Assembly (NCBI GenBank): GCA_003056425.1
Contig: PYVY01000011.1
Coordinates: 101,052 to 165,051, forward strand
Length of the DNA stretch: 64,000 bases
Direction of reading: 5' to 3'
From: Alteromonas indica
Lineage (GTDB): Bacteria > Pseudomonadota > Gammaproteobacteria > Enterobacterales > Alteromonadaceae
The position numbers and the translations under genes were made by a program. Of the stretch, positions 29,707 to 39,251 are shown piece after piece (position 1 is the first letter of the stretch; every line of letters begins with the position of its first letter). Under the pieces are notes generated by a model that did no database searches, was not told where the DNA came from, and was given only the letters and a program-made list of their open reading frames with translations.

Positions 29707-31368
29707 TTGGTAGAATCGGCATACCAGACACTTATTCAACAAAGTCAGCGCGCAACCGCTGCGCTGGTACGCCAGGGAAAGCTGCTCAATGTGCCTAATA
29801 CCGGGCTGGCTATGGGCAAGCAGGTGGTCGAATTTGCCCGCCAGCATCCGCAGGCCGCCCTGGTAGCCGTTAATGCCATTCGTCAGGAATCTTCACTTAC
29901 CTATCCTTTACCGTTAAAAGCTGCCCTGATCATGGCTATACTGGGGTTGCGCAGCCAGTTAAATGATCATTACCTGCAACACCTTACCGGTGCTACGTTT
30001 ACGCTACTGAGCGCCGCGTCGTATCATCGTGATACCCAGATATTACATTTTGAGCCTACTGTACTGGCGGGGTTAAAGAAGCATTTGGGGGGCCCACAAC
30101 TCGCCTTGTGGCGTTCCGTATTCTCGGTAGGCAAATTATTAGCCCAACCTAATTTTCACCGGTATCTGGCCAATCCGGCCATAAATTACCCGCAATGGTG
30201 GTTAATTTGTTGTAGTCATCTAAGCATTCGTTTTAGCTTCAGTTTTTATGCTGCATTACGGCCGTTAGCGCTGTCGGGGAATGTGCGCTACGAAGCCACA
30301 TTACGTCAGTGGTTAACCTATCCTGGGGATATCTGGCCTGGCGCTCAGGCTCCCACAGAGTCTGGCAAACATACGGTAATGTATAAAACGGATTCCCAGT
30401 ATGGTGTGCTGCCCTCTGCTATTGCACAGACCCCGGCTATAGAGTGGAAAACCGACATTGCGCTACGGCCTTCCCATTATATAAGATTTAATAAATGGGC
30501 TGAGCTTACCGCTAAAACTCACCAGGCCGCGCAACAGATTGCGGCATTTAAGTTTGAAGGAAGACGCTACCCGGTCAGCCATCCGCCACGCTCTATCATC
30601 ACCATTATCGATATGCTGCAAGACAGTGAACTTGATATTGGCCGGTTAGCCGCTGAACTGGAACAGGAACCGGCTTTTGCTGATGCGCTAAAACATTCAG
30701 CCACCCTGGATAACCGGTTACAATTGCCCGTGAAAGAGGTAAAACAAGCGGTATTAACCTATGGGACTGAACGTGTAGGCGATATGCTGGTACTCGAAGC
30801 ATTGATGCAGCGACTGACGCAGCATTATTTTCCGCTAGGGGCTTGCTGTAAGAATTTACTGGTTACCAGTGCAACGCTGGCATCACTGATCGCGGCTCAG
30901 GTGCCCAGCCGCCTATCGGCGCAGTCAGCGGCCTTAGTGAGCACGTTTTCGCTAGCACCGGTGTTTACCTTGCCAGCCCTAAAGATACTCGCCCGCTTTC
31001 CCCATAATGCGCAACGACTGTTTGATGTTAATGCACTGCTTAGCCTGAAAACCGGTGAAGAATTCGTGGCCTATGCGGCTGAACTTGCCGCGAACTGGCA
31101 TCAGCCTAAAATTCATCAGGCTATTATAAGGCAGTTTGGTAAAATGCCAGCCCAAGCCAGCCCCGGCCTGCAAAAAGAATTTGCGGTTATCTCGCTCAGT
31201 TTACTACTTAGCCGAAAATGGTTATTTGTTAGTGGACAACTCGATGAAGCGTCTATTGAGGCACTACGCCAATGTCTTCACATACTTAAACTGAAGCCGG
31301 AATTTATTGCCCATTTGCAGGCACAGGTTAGTAGTTCTCTATATACACCAATAACCCATAGGTTGTAA
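29707..31368 (+). CDS. HDOD-like domain protein
   Basis: The 553-aa protein has a central stretch (about residues 285-400: IIDMLQDSELDIGRLAAELE, KEVKQAVLTYGTERVGDML) that resembles HDOD domains, which occur in signalling proteins and lack the HD catalytic residues. The N-terminal 280 residues and the C-terminal 150 are helical and not recognised. No membrane segment is clear. The start is TTG at 29707, supported by AGGA 6 bases upstream. It may form an operon with the preceding DUF3192 gene. Confidence 0.7.
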   Translation: MVESAYQTLIQQSQRATAALVRQGKLLNVPNTGLAMGKQVVEFARQHPQAALVAVNAIRQESSLTYPLPLKAALIMAILGLRSQLNDHYLQHLTGATFTLLSAASYHRDTQILHFEPTVLAGLKKHLGGPQLALWRSVFSVGKLLAQPNFHRYLANPAINYPQWWLICCSHLSIRFSFSFYAALRPLALSGNVRYEATLRQWLTYPGDIWPGAQAPTESGKHTVMYKTDSQYGVLPSAIAQTPAIEWKTDIALRPSHYIRFNKWAELTAKTHQAAQQIAAFKFEGRRYPVSHPPRSIITIIDMLQDSELDIGRLAAELEQEPAFADALKHSATLDNRLQLPVKEVKQAVLTYGTERVGDMLVLEALMQRLTQHYFPLGACCKNLLVTSATLASLIAAQVPSRLSAQSAALVSTFSLAPVFTLPALKILARFPHNAQRLFDVNALLSLKTGEEFVAYAAELAANWHQPKIHQAIIRQFGKMPAQASPGLQKEFAVISLSLLLSRKWLFVSGQLDEASIEALRQCLHILKLKPEFIAHLQAQVSSSLYTPITHRL

Positions 31369-31633
31369 TTATCCGAATTTGGCTAATACAGGGCGTCTTA
31401 CTCAACGATAATAATGTTTTTTCAATGCTGTTGCGCTAATATATGCTAGGCGAAGGCTGCACGTTGCTATAAAATATGCGCGATTTTGGCCCTATGGTGT
31501 AGCGTGTCACAGCGCATGATTAGCGCTACGACGCGATAAAATTACAGCTACCGATACACCATAATTTTAGCCTTACTGGCTATTTCCAAGTTACCTAATT
31601 CTATACAAAACGAATATTACCAGAGGATCCCCC

Positions 31634-32641
31634 ATGACTCAGCAACGCATTACAGTCATTCGCGGCGACGGTATCGGTCCAGATATCATTGATGCCACCA
31701 CCAAAATTTTAGATAAAGTGGGTTGCAACTTTGCCTATGATTATGCCGACGCAGGTTTGGTCGCCCTAGAAAACCACGGTGAACTGTTACCGCAGTCTAC
31801 GCTGGATCTGATCGCTAAAAATAAAGTTTCATTGAAAGGGCCATTGACTACGCCAGTTGGTGAAGGCTTCACCTCTATCAATGTAAGTTTGCGTAAACAG
31901 TTTAAGTTATACGCCAACATCCGTCCGGTATTGTCTTTTAAAGGCACCAAAGCCCGTTATGAAGACATTGATATCATTACCGTTCGCGAGAACACCCAGG
32001 GTATGTATTCTGGCTTGGGACAGGTAGTGTCCGAAGATGGTAACGAAGCCGAAGCAATGAGCAAGATCACCCGTGAAGGTGCCGAGCAAATTGTAGTATT
32101 CGCGTACGAACTAGCACGTCGCGAAGGGCGCAAAAAGGTTACAGCAGTACATAAAGCAAATATACTGAAGTCTACCTCCGGGCTGTTTTTGAAAGTTGCG
32201 CGGGAAGTGGGCGAGCGCTACCCTGATATCGAAAGCGCCGAAATGATCGTCGATAATACGTGTATGCAATTGGTAATGAACCCGCATCAATTTGACGTGA
32301 TTGTGACTACCAACCTGTTTGGCGACATTATCTCTGATCTATGTGCCGGTTTGGTTGGCGGTCTGGGCATGGCGCCAGGCGCGAATATTGGCCACGATTG
32401 TGCTATTTTTGAAGCGGTACATGGCTCAGCGCCGGACATTGCTGGTAAAAACCTGGCGAACCCAACCTCAGTTATTCTGGCGGCTATTCAAATGCTCGAA
32501 TACTTAAACATGGGCGATAAAGCAGAAAAGATTCGGTCTGCGTTAAAAGACGTTATTGAGTCTGGCGATCGCACTACCCGTGATTTAGGTGGTCAAAATG
32601 GCACTACCGAGTTTACCGAAGCGATGCTAGAGCGTCTGTAA
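31634..32641 (+). CDS. Isocitrate dehydrogenase, NAD-dependent type
   Basis: This 335-aa beta-decarboxylating dehydrogenase converts isocitrate to 2-oxoglutarate in the TCA cycle. The substrate segment reads [19 protein letters not shown]. The coenzyme segment reads [20 protein letters not shown]: Asp-Ile occupies the place of the Lys-Tyr pair that grips the NADP phosphate in E. coli Icd, so NAD is the likely cofactor. The short length also matches the NAD-IDH/homoisocitrate branch. It stands alone, with a 265-base upstream gap in which I see no distinct element, and a strong terminator after it. Confidence 0.92.
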   Translation: MTQQRITVIRGDGIGPDIIDATTKILDKVGCNFAYDYADAGLVALENHGELLPQSTLDLIAKNKVSLKGPLTTPVGEGFTSINVSLRKQFKLYANIRPVLSFKGTKARYEDIDIITVRENTQGMYSGLGQVVSEDGNEAEAMSKITREGAEQIVVFAYELARREGRKKVTAVHKANILKSTSGLFLKVAREVGERYPDIESAEMIVDNTCMQLVMNPHQFDVIVTTNLFGDIISDLCAGLVGGLGMAPGANIGHDCAIFEAVHGSAPDIAGKNLANPTSVILAAIQMLEYLNMGDKAEKIRSALKDVIESGDRTTRDLGGQNGTTEFTEAMLERL

Positions 32642-32664
32642 GCCACGCGATAATTATGCGATAA

Positions 32665-32691
32665 AGCACCGCTTGAGCGGTGCTTTTTTTT
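32665..32691 (+). terminator. Rho-independent terminator after isocitrate dehydrogenase gene
   Basis: AGCACCGC and GCGGTGCT form a perfect 8-bp stem around TTGA, followed by an uninterrupted run of T. It begins 24 bases after the stop codon. Confidence 0.93.
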
Positions 32692-32840
32692 GTTTCATTT
32701 TCCGTCATTGCCACCACACGGCGGATAATCGCACGCAACCTGTCCAAACCCTGCACCATAGCGCAGCAGTATTTCTGCCATGCGTTGTTTATGCTTATCT
32801 CGCCAGCTGGCAATAACCCGATTCAGATAAGGAAATAACC

Positions 32841-33152
32841 ATGCAGAATATAAGATACATTATAGCGGCTGTAATTGTAGCGTTAACTTGTGCTATGACC
32901 CCAGCCGTCGTGAGTGCACAAGAGACCCAGGACACTACGTTGCTTAATCAATCCGCGCCAATGGACCTGAACCTGGCCACCCAGGAGGAGTTGATGCAAC
33001 TACCCGGTATCGGCCAAAGTAAGGCTCAGGCCATTATCGACTACCGCACGAAGATGGGCCGCTTTTTAGAAGTAGACCAGCTAACTGAAGTAAAAGGTAT
33101 CGGAGAAAAGATGCTTACTAAGGTCAAGGCTCGATTGTTCGTGGAAGAGTAG
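32841..33152 (+). CDS. ComEA family helix-hairpin-helix protein
   Basis: ComEA-type proteins are exported DNA-binding proteins that pull DNA into the periplasm in competent bacteria. The 103-aa protein has a Sec signal peptide (cleavage near VVSA, residue 26) and two helix-hairpin-helix motifs: [20 protein letters not shown] (about 52-71) and [19 protein letters not shown] (about 81-99). NLATQEEL before the first is the usual DLNTA-type start of this domain. The upstream GGA ribosome site and ATG at 32841 are clear. A role in DNA uptake is inferred from the family. Confidence 0.9.
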   Translation: MQNIRYIIAAVIVALTCAMTPAVVSAQETQDTTLLNQSAPMDLNLATQEELMQLPGIGQSKAQAIIDYRTKMGRFLEVDQLTEVKGIGEKMLTKVKARLFVEE

Positions 33153-33221
33153 CCACTGACTTTGGAAACTTAGCGTAGCCGGCTCGTGTGTGCTTCGCCA
33201 CACTGAGCGGCTGCCAGAAAC

Positions 33222-33246
33222 AAAAAAGGCTCCTAAAGGAGCCTTT
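33222..33246. terminator. Bidirectional terminator between comEA-like gene and galU
   Basis: AAGGCTCC and GGAGCCTT pair around a TAAA loop. A run of A on the left and TTTT on the right allow use in both directions by the convergent genes. Confidence 0.88.
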
Positions 33247-33264
33247 TGCGATCGGTATCGACGG

Positions 33265-34155
33265 CTACTTAAGTGAAGCCAGATATTCTTTAAACTCTTC
33301 ACCCAGTGACGGATGACGCAATGCGTATTCTACATTGGCTTTCATATAGCCAAGCTTGCTACCGCAATCATGGCTTTTGCCTTTCATGCAATACGCATCT
33401 ACCTGCTCAATCTTCATCAGGGAGTCAATGGCATCGGTTAGCTGTACTTCACCGCCGGCACCCGGTGGCGTGTACTCTAGCAGATCCCAGATTTTTTCTG
33501 ATAACACGTAACGGCCTACAATCGCTAAGTCAGATGGCGCTTCTTCCAACGAAGGCTTTTCAACCATACGGTGAATTTTGGCTGAATCACCTGGCTCGAT
33601 ATCTTCACCGTCCAGATCTGCGATACCAAATTTAGTGATTTCTTCGCGCGGTACCTGTTCAACCATTACCTGACTTACCCGGCTGGTATTGAATTTAGCT
33701 ACCATATCAGCAAGGTTGTCTTTTTTCGGGTCGCTGGCAACATCATCGATGATTACATCAGGCAGAACGACAGCAAAAGGCGACTCACCTACCAGTGGAC
33801 GGGCACATTGAATAGCATGGCCCAGACCGGCGGCGTGGCCTTGACGCACGTGCATGATAGTTACATCTTTAGGACAGATAGACTGCACTTCTTCCAACAG
33901 CTGACGTTTAACCCGCTTTTCCAACGTTGCTTCTAGCTCAAACGACGTATCAAAATGGTTTTCAATGCTGTTTTTACTGGCGTGCGTCACCAATATAATT
34001 TCTTTAATTCCCGCTGCGACACATTCATTGACTACATACTGAATTAGCGGTCTATCTACAACAGGCAGCATCTCTTTTGGAATAGCTTTGGTCGCTGGCA
34101 ACATGCGTGTGCCAAGACCGGCTACTGGGATAACTGCTTTTTTTACCTGACTCAT
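33265..34155 (-). CDS. galU: UTP-glucose-1-phosphate uridylyltransferase
   Basis: GalU makes UDP-glucose, the precursor for Ugd and GalE in this region. The 296-aa protein has the nucleotidyltransferase signature [37 protein letters not shown], the [12 protein letters not shown] segment and [19 protein letters not shown]. It is 2 bases downstream of ugd, so UDP-glucose synthesis and oxidation are cotranscribed. Confidence 0.97.
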   Translation of the reverse strand: MSQVKKAVIPVAGLGTRMLPATKAIPKEMLPVVDRPLIQYVVNECVAAGIKEIILVTHASKNSIENHFDTSFELEATLEKRVKRQLLEEVQSICPKDVTIMHVRQGHAAGLGHAIQCARPLVGESPFAVVLPDVIIDDVASDPKKDNLADMVAKFNTSRVSQVMVEQVPREEITKFGIADLDGEDIEPGDSAKIHRMVEKPSLEEAPSDLAIVGRYVLSEKIWDLLEYTPPGAGGEVQLTDAIDSLMKIEQVDAYCMKGKSHDCGSKLGYMKANVEYALRHPSLGEEFKEYLASLK

Positions 34156-34157
34156 GA

Positions 34158-35501
34158 TTACTGATTTCCTTTTACTGATAATCCGCGTCCGATGGCATAG
34201 TAATCAAATCCATACTCTGCCATGCGCTTAGGTTCAAATAGGTTTCGACCATCAAAAATTAACGGCTGGGCTAATTTCGATTTAATCAATTCAAAGTCCG
34301 GGGCACGGAATACCTGCCACTCGGTACAAATAACCAGACAATCTGCACCATTTAGTGCTGATTCTTTGGTCCCCATCAGGCGTAACTCGTCTTTATCACC
34401 GTAGATACGCTGGGTTTCTTCCATGGCTTCAGGATCGTATGCTTGCACAATAGCGCCCGCATCCCATAGCTTTTCCATTAACACCCGGCTGGATGCTTCT
34501 CGCATATCATCAGTATTTGGCTTGAATGACAAGCCCCATAGTGCGATGGTTTTACCTTTCACATCATTGTCAAAATGAGACATGATGTATTCAAAAAGTT
34601 TCTCTTTTTGCTTGTAGTTAACCGCTTCTACAGACTCAAGAACCTGAGCGGTATAACCAACTTTAGTTGCACTACGGATGAGCGCTTGCACATCTTTAGG
34701 GAAACATGATCCCCCATAGCCACAACCAGGATAAATAAACTGATAACCGATTCTTGGATCAGAACCGATACCATGACGGACATGTTCAATATCCGCGCCG
34801 AACAATTCAGCCAGGTTTGCAATTTCATTCATAAAGCTGATTTTCGTGGCCAACATACAGTTTGCCGCATACTTGGTCAGCTCCGCGCTGCGAATGTCCA
34901 TGGTAATGACTTTGTCGTGGTTGCGATTAAACGGTGAGTACAGTTCACGTAACTTTTCTTCCGCTTTTTTGCTATCTGTGCCTAAAATAATTCGGTCAGG
35001 GCGCATGCAATCAGTAACCGCAGCTCCTTCTTTCAAGAATTCAGGATTTGATACCACATCAAAGCTAACCTCTTTCTTAATAGAGGCCAGTGTATCGGAC
35101 ACCTTGGCTTTAACTTTATCTGCGGTACCTACAGGTACCGTCGACTTGTTGATAATAATTTTATGGTTGTCCATGTGCTGAGCGATAGTTTCCGCTACCG
35201 CTAGCACATATTTTAAATCTGCAGAACCGTCTTCGTCAGGAGGCGTGCCTACCGCGATAAAGATCAATTCACCATGCTTAACACCTTGCGCGGCATCGGT
35301 ACTAAATACCAGACGACCCGATTCAAAGTTACTGGTGACAAGCGGTGTAAGACCTGGCTCATAAATAGGAATCTTACCCTGTTTAAGGTTGTCCACTTTC
35401 GCTTGGTCTACGTCAATGCACACCACATCGTGACCTACTTCTGCCAGCACAGCTGCTTGTACTAACCCAACATATCCAATTCCAAAAACTGTGACTTTCA
35501 C
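34158..35501 (-). CDS. ugd: UDP-glucose 6-dehydrogenase
   Basis: Ugd oxidises UDP-glucose twice to UDP-glucuronate, a building block of acidic capsules. The 447-aa enzyme begins with the NAD-binding loop [20 protein letters not shown] and has the catalytic cysteine in [15 protein letters not shown], followed by the C-terminal [18 protein letters not shown]. The start is GTG at 35501 with AAGG just upstream. The 125-base gap ahead of it holds inverted repeats (35,562-35,595). Confidence 0.96.
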   Translation of the reverse strand: MKVTVFGIGYVGLVQAAVLAEVGHDVVCIDVDQAKVDNLKQGKIPIYEPGLTPLVTSNFESGRLVFSTDAAQGVKHGELIFIAVGTPPDEDGSADLKYVLAVAETIAQHMDNHKIIINKSTVPVGTADKVKAKVSDTLASIKKEVSFDVVSNPEFLKEGAAVTDCMRPDRIILGTDSKKAEEKLRELYSPFNRNHDKVITMDIRSAELTKYAANCMLATKISFMNEIANLAELFGADIEHVRHGIGSDPRIGYQFIYPGCGYGGSCFPKDVQALIRSATKVGYTAQVLESVEAVNYKQKEKLFEYIMSHFDNDVKGKTIALWGLSFKPNTDDMREASSRVLMEKLWDAGAIVQAYDPEAMEETQRIYGDKDELRLMGTKESALNGADCLVICTEWQVFRAPDFELIKSKLAQPLIFDGRNLFEPKRMAEYGFDYYAIGRGLSVKGNQ

Positions 35502-35626
35502 AACCCTTCCTTAAAAATTTTCCGTTTTACAAAATACTTTCAGTTCAAAAGACAGCCTTTCGCGGTGTATCTCAAAAGATACAAATTTACACCGCAAGAA
35601 TGACGTTAAGATGACGCTTGCAAGCG

Positions 35627-36484
35627 TCAGTCCAGTTTACCGGTTCGGCCTTTTAAACCATCTATCAAACCGCGGCGAACATAATGACCGCGTAGCTTTC
35701 CTTCAGGAAACCACCACCGATTAACCAGCCAGCGAACTGGTAAAGCAACAAGATGACGACATTTCCAGTAAAGTGGCACATGTCGCCGGCGAGACAGAAT
35801 AAGCACATTGCGCACCTGGTAATAAAGTCTTACTGGTGCACCACGCTTAAAGTTCAGTCCTAAAATACGATGGCGGCCGTCGCCTTGGCGGTGGCGCATC
35901 TTCACATTGCACGCTTTTATAACATGAAATCCGAGACTCCGCGCACGCCAACACCATTCATGATCTACGCCATCAATAAACAGGTTACTGTCTTTTTTTC
36001 CAACTCTATGATAAGCCTCAACATTTACAATCATTCCTGATGCAATGATTTGCGCGACGCTCTCTAGCTGGTCGCACATACGTTGCGATCTGTGTAGCTT
36101 AGGTTGCACAGGCTTTTCAATAAACTCGCATACAATTTGAGGCCCCACGCAGGCAAGCTTATCAATTTTGGCGAGCGCATATTCGTAGGCGTCATACAAC
36201 TGCTGTAGAAAAATAGTACTAAGCTGACTGTCTTGGTCCAGAATCAGTACTGCCTCGGCCCCCTGTTCAACCAGCCTATCCAAACCTACGTTTTGCGCTT
36301 GAGCGATACCCACATTGGCGGGACAGTGGATATAATCGGCCTGCTCATCAGTCAGGCCCACCAGCGGTACAGGGGAATTATCAACCAGAACTACTGGCCA
36401 TTGAAGCGCATGCAAAGCCTCCAGCATGGAGGCCAGATGCGCTACTGTAGGATGGTATAAGATGATAACTGCGCCGACTTTCAA
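35627..36484 (-). CDS. Glycosyltransferase family 2, rhamnosyltransferase-like
   Basis: This GT-A glycosyltransferase is 285 aa from the TTG at 36484, whose TTGA overlaps the stop of the upstream glycosyltransferase. That start gives KVGAVIILYHP, the normal first strand. LILDQDSQLS holds the DxD-type metal site. FIDGVDHEWCWRARSLGF is characteristic of RfbF-like dTDP-rhamnosyltransferases, and the rmlACDB genes nearby make that donor. The specific linkage cannot be read. The open frame continues upstream to 36577, but that part is not family-like. Confidence 0.85.
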   Translation of the reverse strand: MKVGAVIILYHPTVAHLASMLEALHALQWPVVLVDNSPVPLVGLTDEQADYIHCPANVGIAQAQNVGLDRLVEQGAEAVLILDQDSQLSTIFLQQLYDAYEYALAKIDKLACVGPQIVCEFIEKPVQPKLHRSQRMCDQLESVAQIIASGMIVNVEAYHRVGKKDSNLFIDGVDHEWCWRARSLGFHVIKACNVKMRHRQGDGRHRILGLNFKRGAPVRLYYQVRNVLILSRRRHVPLYWKCRHLVALPVRWLVNRWWFPEGKLRGHYVRRGLIDGLKGRTGKLD

Positions 36485-37383
36485 TGTTTTCCGATCTTCT
36501 CTAAAAGCACACGATCCAGCTTGTAAGCCCATTTTACCACTGGCGCAGGCATAAGTCGCAGCAATAAAACGATACACGCGTAGATAACGTTAAACGGTGT
36601 GTAGCGCTGCAATTTACGCATGGCACTAAAGCGGGCTTTGAACTCATTGAGAGATTTTACCAGCCCCCGGCGTTTGTAGAAATCATTAACCCGGCGAAAC
36701 TCCAGTAATCGTTCCCGCAGGTTTCTAAATTCAAAGCCGGCGGCAGCCAGCTCAATCCACAAGAAGTAGTCCTGGGTATTCATCAACTCGTTATCATACC
36801 GAAAACCTGCATCAAACACCTCACGGCGAATCATTACAGTAGGATGGTTGAGGGTACAGCGACGAGGTAACATGCGTACAATCACACTATGAGAGGCTGG
36901 CATTACTCTGGAGCCTACCTTATTGCCTTGCTCGTCGATTTCAGTGAGCGCAGTGCCCAACACAGAAACTTTGCTGTGAGTTGCAAAAAAGTGTTGTTGC
37001 TTTTCTAATCGCTGCGGCAGACATATATCATCGGCATCCATCCGCACAAAATACCTGAATTCATCACTTTCCCGCATCCAGGCTATTGCCTGATTCATAC
37101 TTGCCGCCAGACCCAGATTGGTATTGTTTTGGGCAACAATGATGCGAGAATCCTGTTTGGCGTACGTCAATAATAAAGAGGTCGTACTAGCAGGTACCGG
37201 GCCATCGACAATAATAAGAAACTGAAAGTCAGTAAAGGTTTGTGTCAGAACACTGTCAATAGCCTGTGCTAACCATTGTTCGTTATCGTTGTGGTACGTC
37301 GACATCGCCACCAGAACAGGCTGCTTAAGGCTCTTTTCAGGTGGCACGATAAAACGAAATGTATAGGGCTTCTTTACAGACAC
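36481..37383 (-). CDS. Glycosyltransferase family 2
   Basis: This 300-aa GT-A glycosyltransferase has the family start VLVAMSTYHNDNEQWLAQAI after a 20-residue lead, FLIIVDGPVPAST, the DADD metal site in YFVRMDADDICLPQRLEKQ, and NTQDYFLWIELAAAGF with the likely catalytic Asp. The C-terminal 50 residues hold a hydrophobic stretch (VIYACIVLLLRLM) that may anchor it to the membrane. The start is GTG at 37383; the ribosome site is weak. Sugar specificity is unknown. Confidence 0.86.
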   Translation of the reverse strand: MSVKKPYTFRFIVPPEKSLKQPVLVAMSTYHNDNEQWLAQAIDSVLTQTFTDFQFLIIVDGPVPASTTSLLLTYAKQDSRIIVAQNNTNLGLAASMNQAIAWMRESDEFRYFVRMDADDICLPQRLEKQQHFFATHSKVSVLGTALTEIDEQGNKVGSRVMPASHSVIVRMLPRRCTLNHPTVMIRREVFDAGFRYDNELMNTQDYFLWIELAAAGFEFRNLRERLLEFRRVNDFYKRRGLVKSLNEFKARFSAMRKLQRYTPFNVIYACIVLLLRLMPAPVVKWAYKLDRVLLEKIGKH

Positions 37384-37451
37384 TTGATACCGAAAATCAA
37401 TAAAAGGTGGGCAATAGTACCTGACAATTCAACAAAGTGAAAAGATCAGGC

Positions 37452-38510
37452 CTATGCGACTTGTTTGAACTTTCTGATGAAGCGCCAGATGTTCTGAATA
37501 ATGAAGCTATAGACAGTAAGCAAGGCAATAAAGCCCCAAAACATTAACCATTCAGGAACGTTAAATAGCTCACCCAATACGCCTATCATGCAGTACAAGC
37601 TACCCATAAACAGAATCGCCAGCAGTGCCTGATTGGAACTTAAACCTGCGCGCATGAATATATTATGTAAGTGTTTGCGGTCCGGCCGCAGCATCGATTG
37701 ACCTTTGCGTGCGCGGCGGTACATTATTGCCGCCATATCCATTAAAGGAAGGCCAATCAACCAAACGGCGGTAATAGGACGAAATGCCGCTTCTACACCT
37801 TGAGCATGATCCACCAATAGCCATACAATGGTTAACCCAACAAACATGCTGCCGGCATCGCCCATAAATATCTTATTGCCTTTGAACCCTTTCCAACTCA
37901 GATTAAACGCTAAAAACGGCACAATAGCCGCAGCGATAATTAACGGTTCCATTATGGCGCCCCCATTACCGCTGGCTACCAGTAAGCCCACTACAAACAA
38001 CAGCACCACCAAGCTCATTCCGCCTGCTAGCCCATCAATACCGTCAATCATATTAAACGCATTAATAACGCCCACCACGCAAACGATGGTAAAAAAGTAG
38101 CCCGCCAGCCCCAGATTAACATCACCCAGGCCCATAATATTACCTAGCGAGGTAATATAGTTTTGCGCACTCCACGCCATAATGGCGGCTACGCCAAACT
38201 GACACATCAGCCGGCCCTTGGCGCTTAATTCAAAGCGATCGTCTAACATTCCTAACAGCACGATAAATGCTGAGGCAGTAAAAAATAGAGGGTTGTTTTT
38301 CATCCATACGTCGGTAACGATACTGGCTACCAATACCGCCATAAAGATAGCGACGCCACCTGTAAGTGGCACCATCCCATGATGACGCTTGCGCAGACTC
38401 GGTTGGTCTACCAAACCGAATTGATGTGCCAAAGGCGTCATAACCACTAATAGGATCAAAGCAACAAAGAACGCAGTAAACAGCGGTACCAGTTGAAGGT
38501 AATCAAACAT
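37452..38510 (-). CDS. wecA: Polyprenyl-phosphate GlcNAc-1-phosphate transferase (WecA-like)
   Basis: This PNPT-family enzyme loads the first sugar phosphate, probably GlcNAc-1-P, onto undecaprenyl phosphate at the start of surface polysaccharide synthesis. The 352-aa protein has about 11 membrane segments and the family motifs LLGMLDDRFELSAKGR, NAFNMIDGIDGLAGG, KIFMGDAGSMFVG and RPDRKHLHNIFMRAG. It is the first gene of a leftward group with two glycosyltransferases, and diverges from the export genes. Sugar specificity is inferred. Confidence 0.92.
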   Translation of the reverse strand: MFDYLQLVPLFTAFFVALILLVVMTPLAHQFGLVDQPSLRKRHHGMVPLTGGVAIFMAVLVASIVTDVWMKNNPLFFTASAFIVLLGMLDDRFELSAKGRLMCQFGVAAIMAWSAQNYITSLGNIMGLGDVNLGLAGYFFTIVCVVGVINAFNMIDGIDGLAGGMSLVVLLFVVGLLVASGNGGAIMEPLIIAAAIVPFLAFNLSWKGFKGNKIFMGDAGSMFVGLTIVWLLVDHAQGVEAAFRPITAVWLIGLPLMDMAAIMYRRARKGQSMLRPDRKHLHNIFMRAGLSSNQALLAILFMGSLYCMIGVLGELFNVPEWLMFWGFIALLTVYSFIIQNIWRFIRKFKQVA

Positions 38511-38852
38511 TCTATGAAAAATCCATTGTTAGCAGGCGCCCGGATACATCACACATTGTGAGAAACGCGGAAACATTAGGTAATCCTTTAACAACATTAT
38601 TGTTGTTCTCTGCAGAGCTCATTATTATAAGCGCACGGTAAATACAAGCAGGCTCTGGTTAAATTATGATAATAAACATTCTTCATACTGACCACCCCTT
38701 CGATAAAATATTCTTTGAAATGCCCTGTCAACATTTCAAAAAGATTGATTAGACTCTCGCCAGCTAAACATCAGTTATCTACCTCACAGGTGAAATTCGT
38801 GTTTTATATGGTATGCTGTCGGCCAATTTTCCATAGGATTTTAAACCAGCCC
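38511..38852. other. Divergent promoter region of the polysaccharide cluster
   Basis: These 342 AT-rich bases separate the leftward wecA-like group from the rightward export genes. Near the right end TGGTATGCT (about 38,810-38,818) could be an extended -10 element for the rightward operon. I looked for an ops/JUMPstart element (GGCGGTAG) and did not find one. No tRNA or further gene is apparent. Confidence 0.5.
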
Positions 38853-39251
38853 ATGTCAGTGAAAAGCAACATTCTTCGGCCTGCGTTTTTAGCTTTTGTC
38901 GGCTTGCTTGCAGGATGCGCTTCCGCCCCCAGCCCGGTTGTCGCTAATATCCCCTTGGTACACGCCAATTATACTGGGGCTATCGAAGGCTCGAGTGCAA
39001 GTATTATGCCTGGCGAATCGATTGCGCCAGGTAATGTCATTACACTTGATGATAAGCGATGGACAGTGGGCCCTGGCTATTACTCTGCCGCAAAACAACG
39101 CTGTCATCCCCTGGTGCATGCTGAGGGCTCGGCTGATACGCCTGCCTATTCCCGCGCTCAGCAGCTGTTATGTAAAAAAAATAGCCAGTGGGTCCGCTAC
39201 TCAGCGGTACTGAATACCCAGCCCGCTGGTAATAAAGGAATGGCCCAATGA
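38853..39251 (+). CDS. Hypothetical lipoprotein of the polysaccharide export operon
   Basis: This 132-aa protein begins with a lipoprotein signal (SNILRPAFLAFVGLLAGC) whose Cys is residue 22, so it is probably lipidated. The mature part has two cysteines (RCHPLV and LLCKKN) and a Trp/Tyr-rich strand region. I do not recognise a family. The ATG at 38853 is chosen because it directly precedes the signal; the frame is open 138 bases further up. Its stop overlaps the exporter start (ATGA), so a role in polysaccharide export is inferred from position. Confidence 0.72.
   Translation: MSVKSNILRPAFLAFVGLLAGCASAPSPVVANIPLVHANYTGAIEGSSASIMPGESIAPGNVITLDDKRWTVGPGYYSAAKQRCHPLVHAEGSADTPAYSRAQQLLCKKNSQWVRYSAVLNTQPAGNKGMAQ

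Noticed and set aside
38511..38852. ops/JUMPstart element for RfaH in the capsule promoter region
   Set aside because: I searched this gap for GGCGGTAG and found no match.
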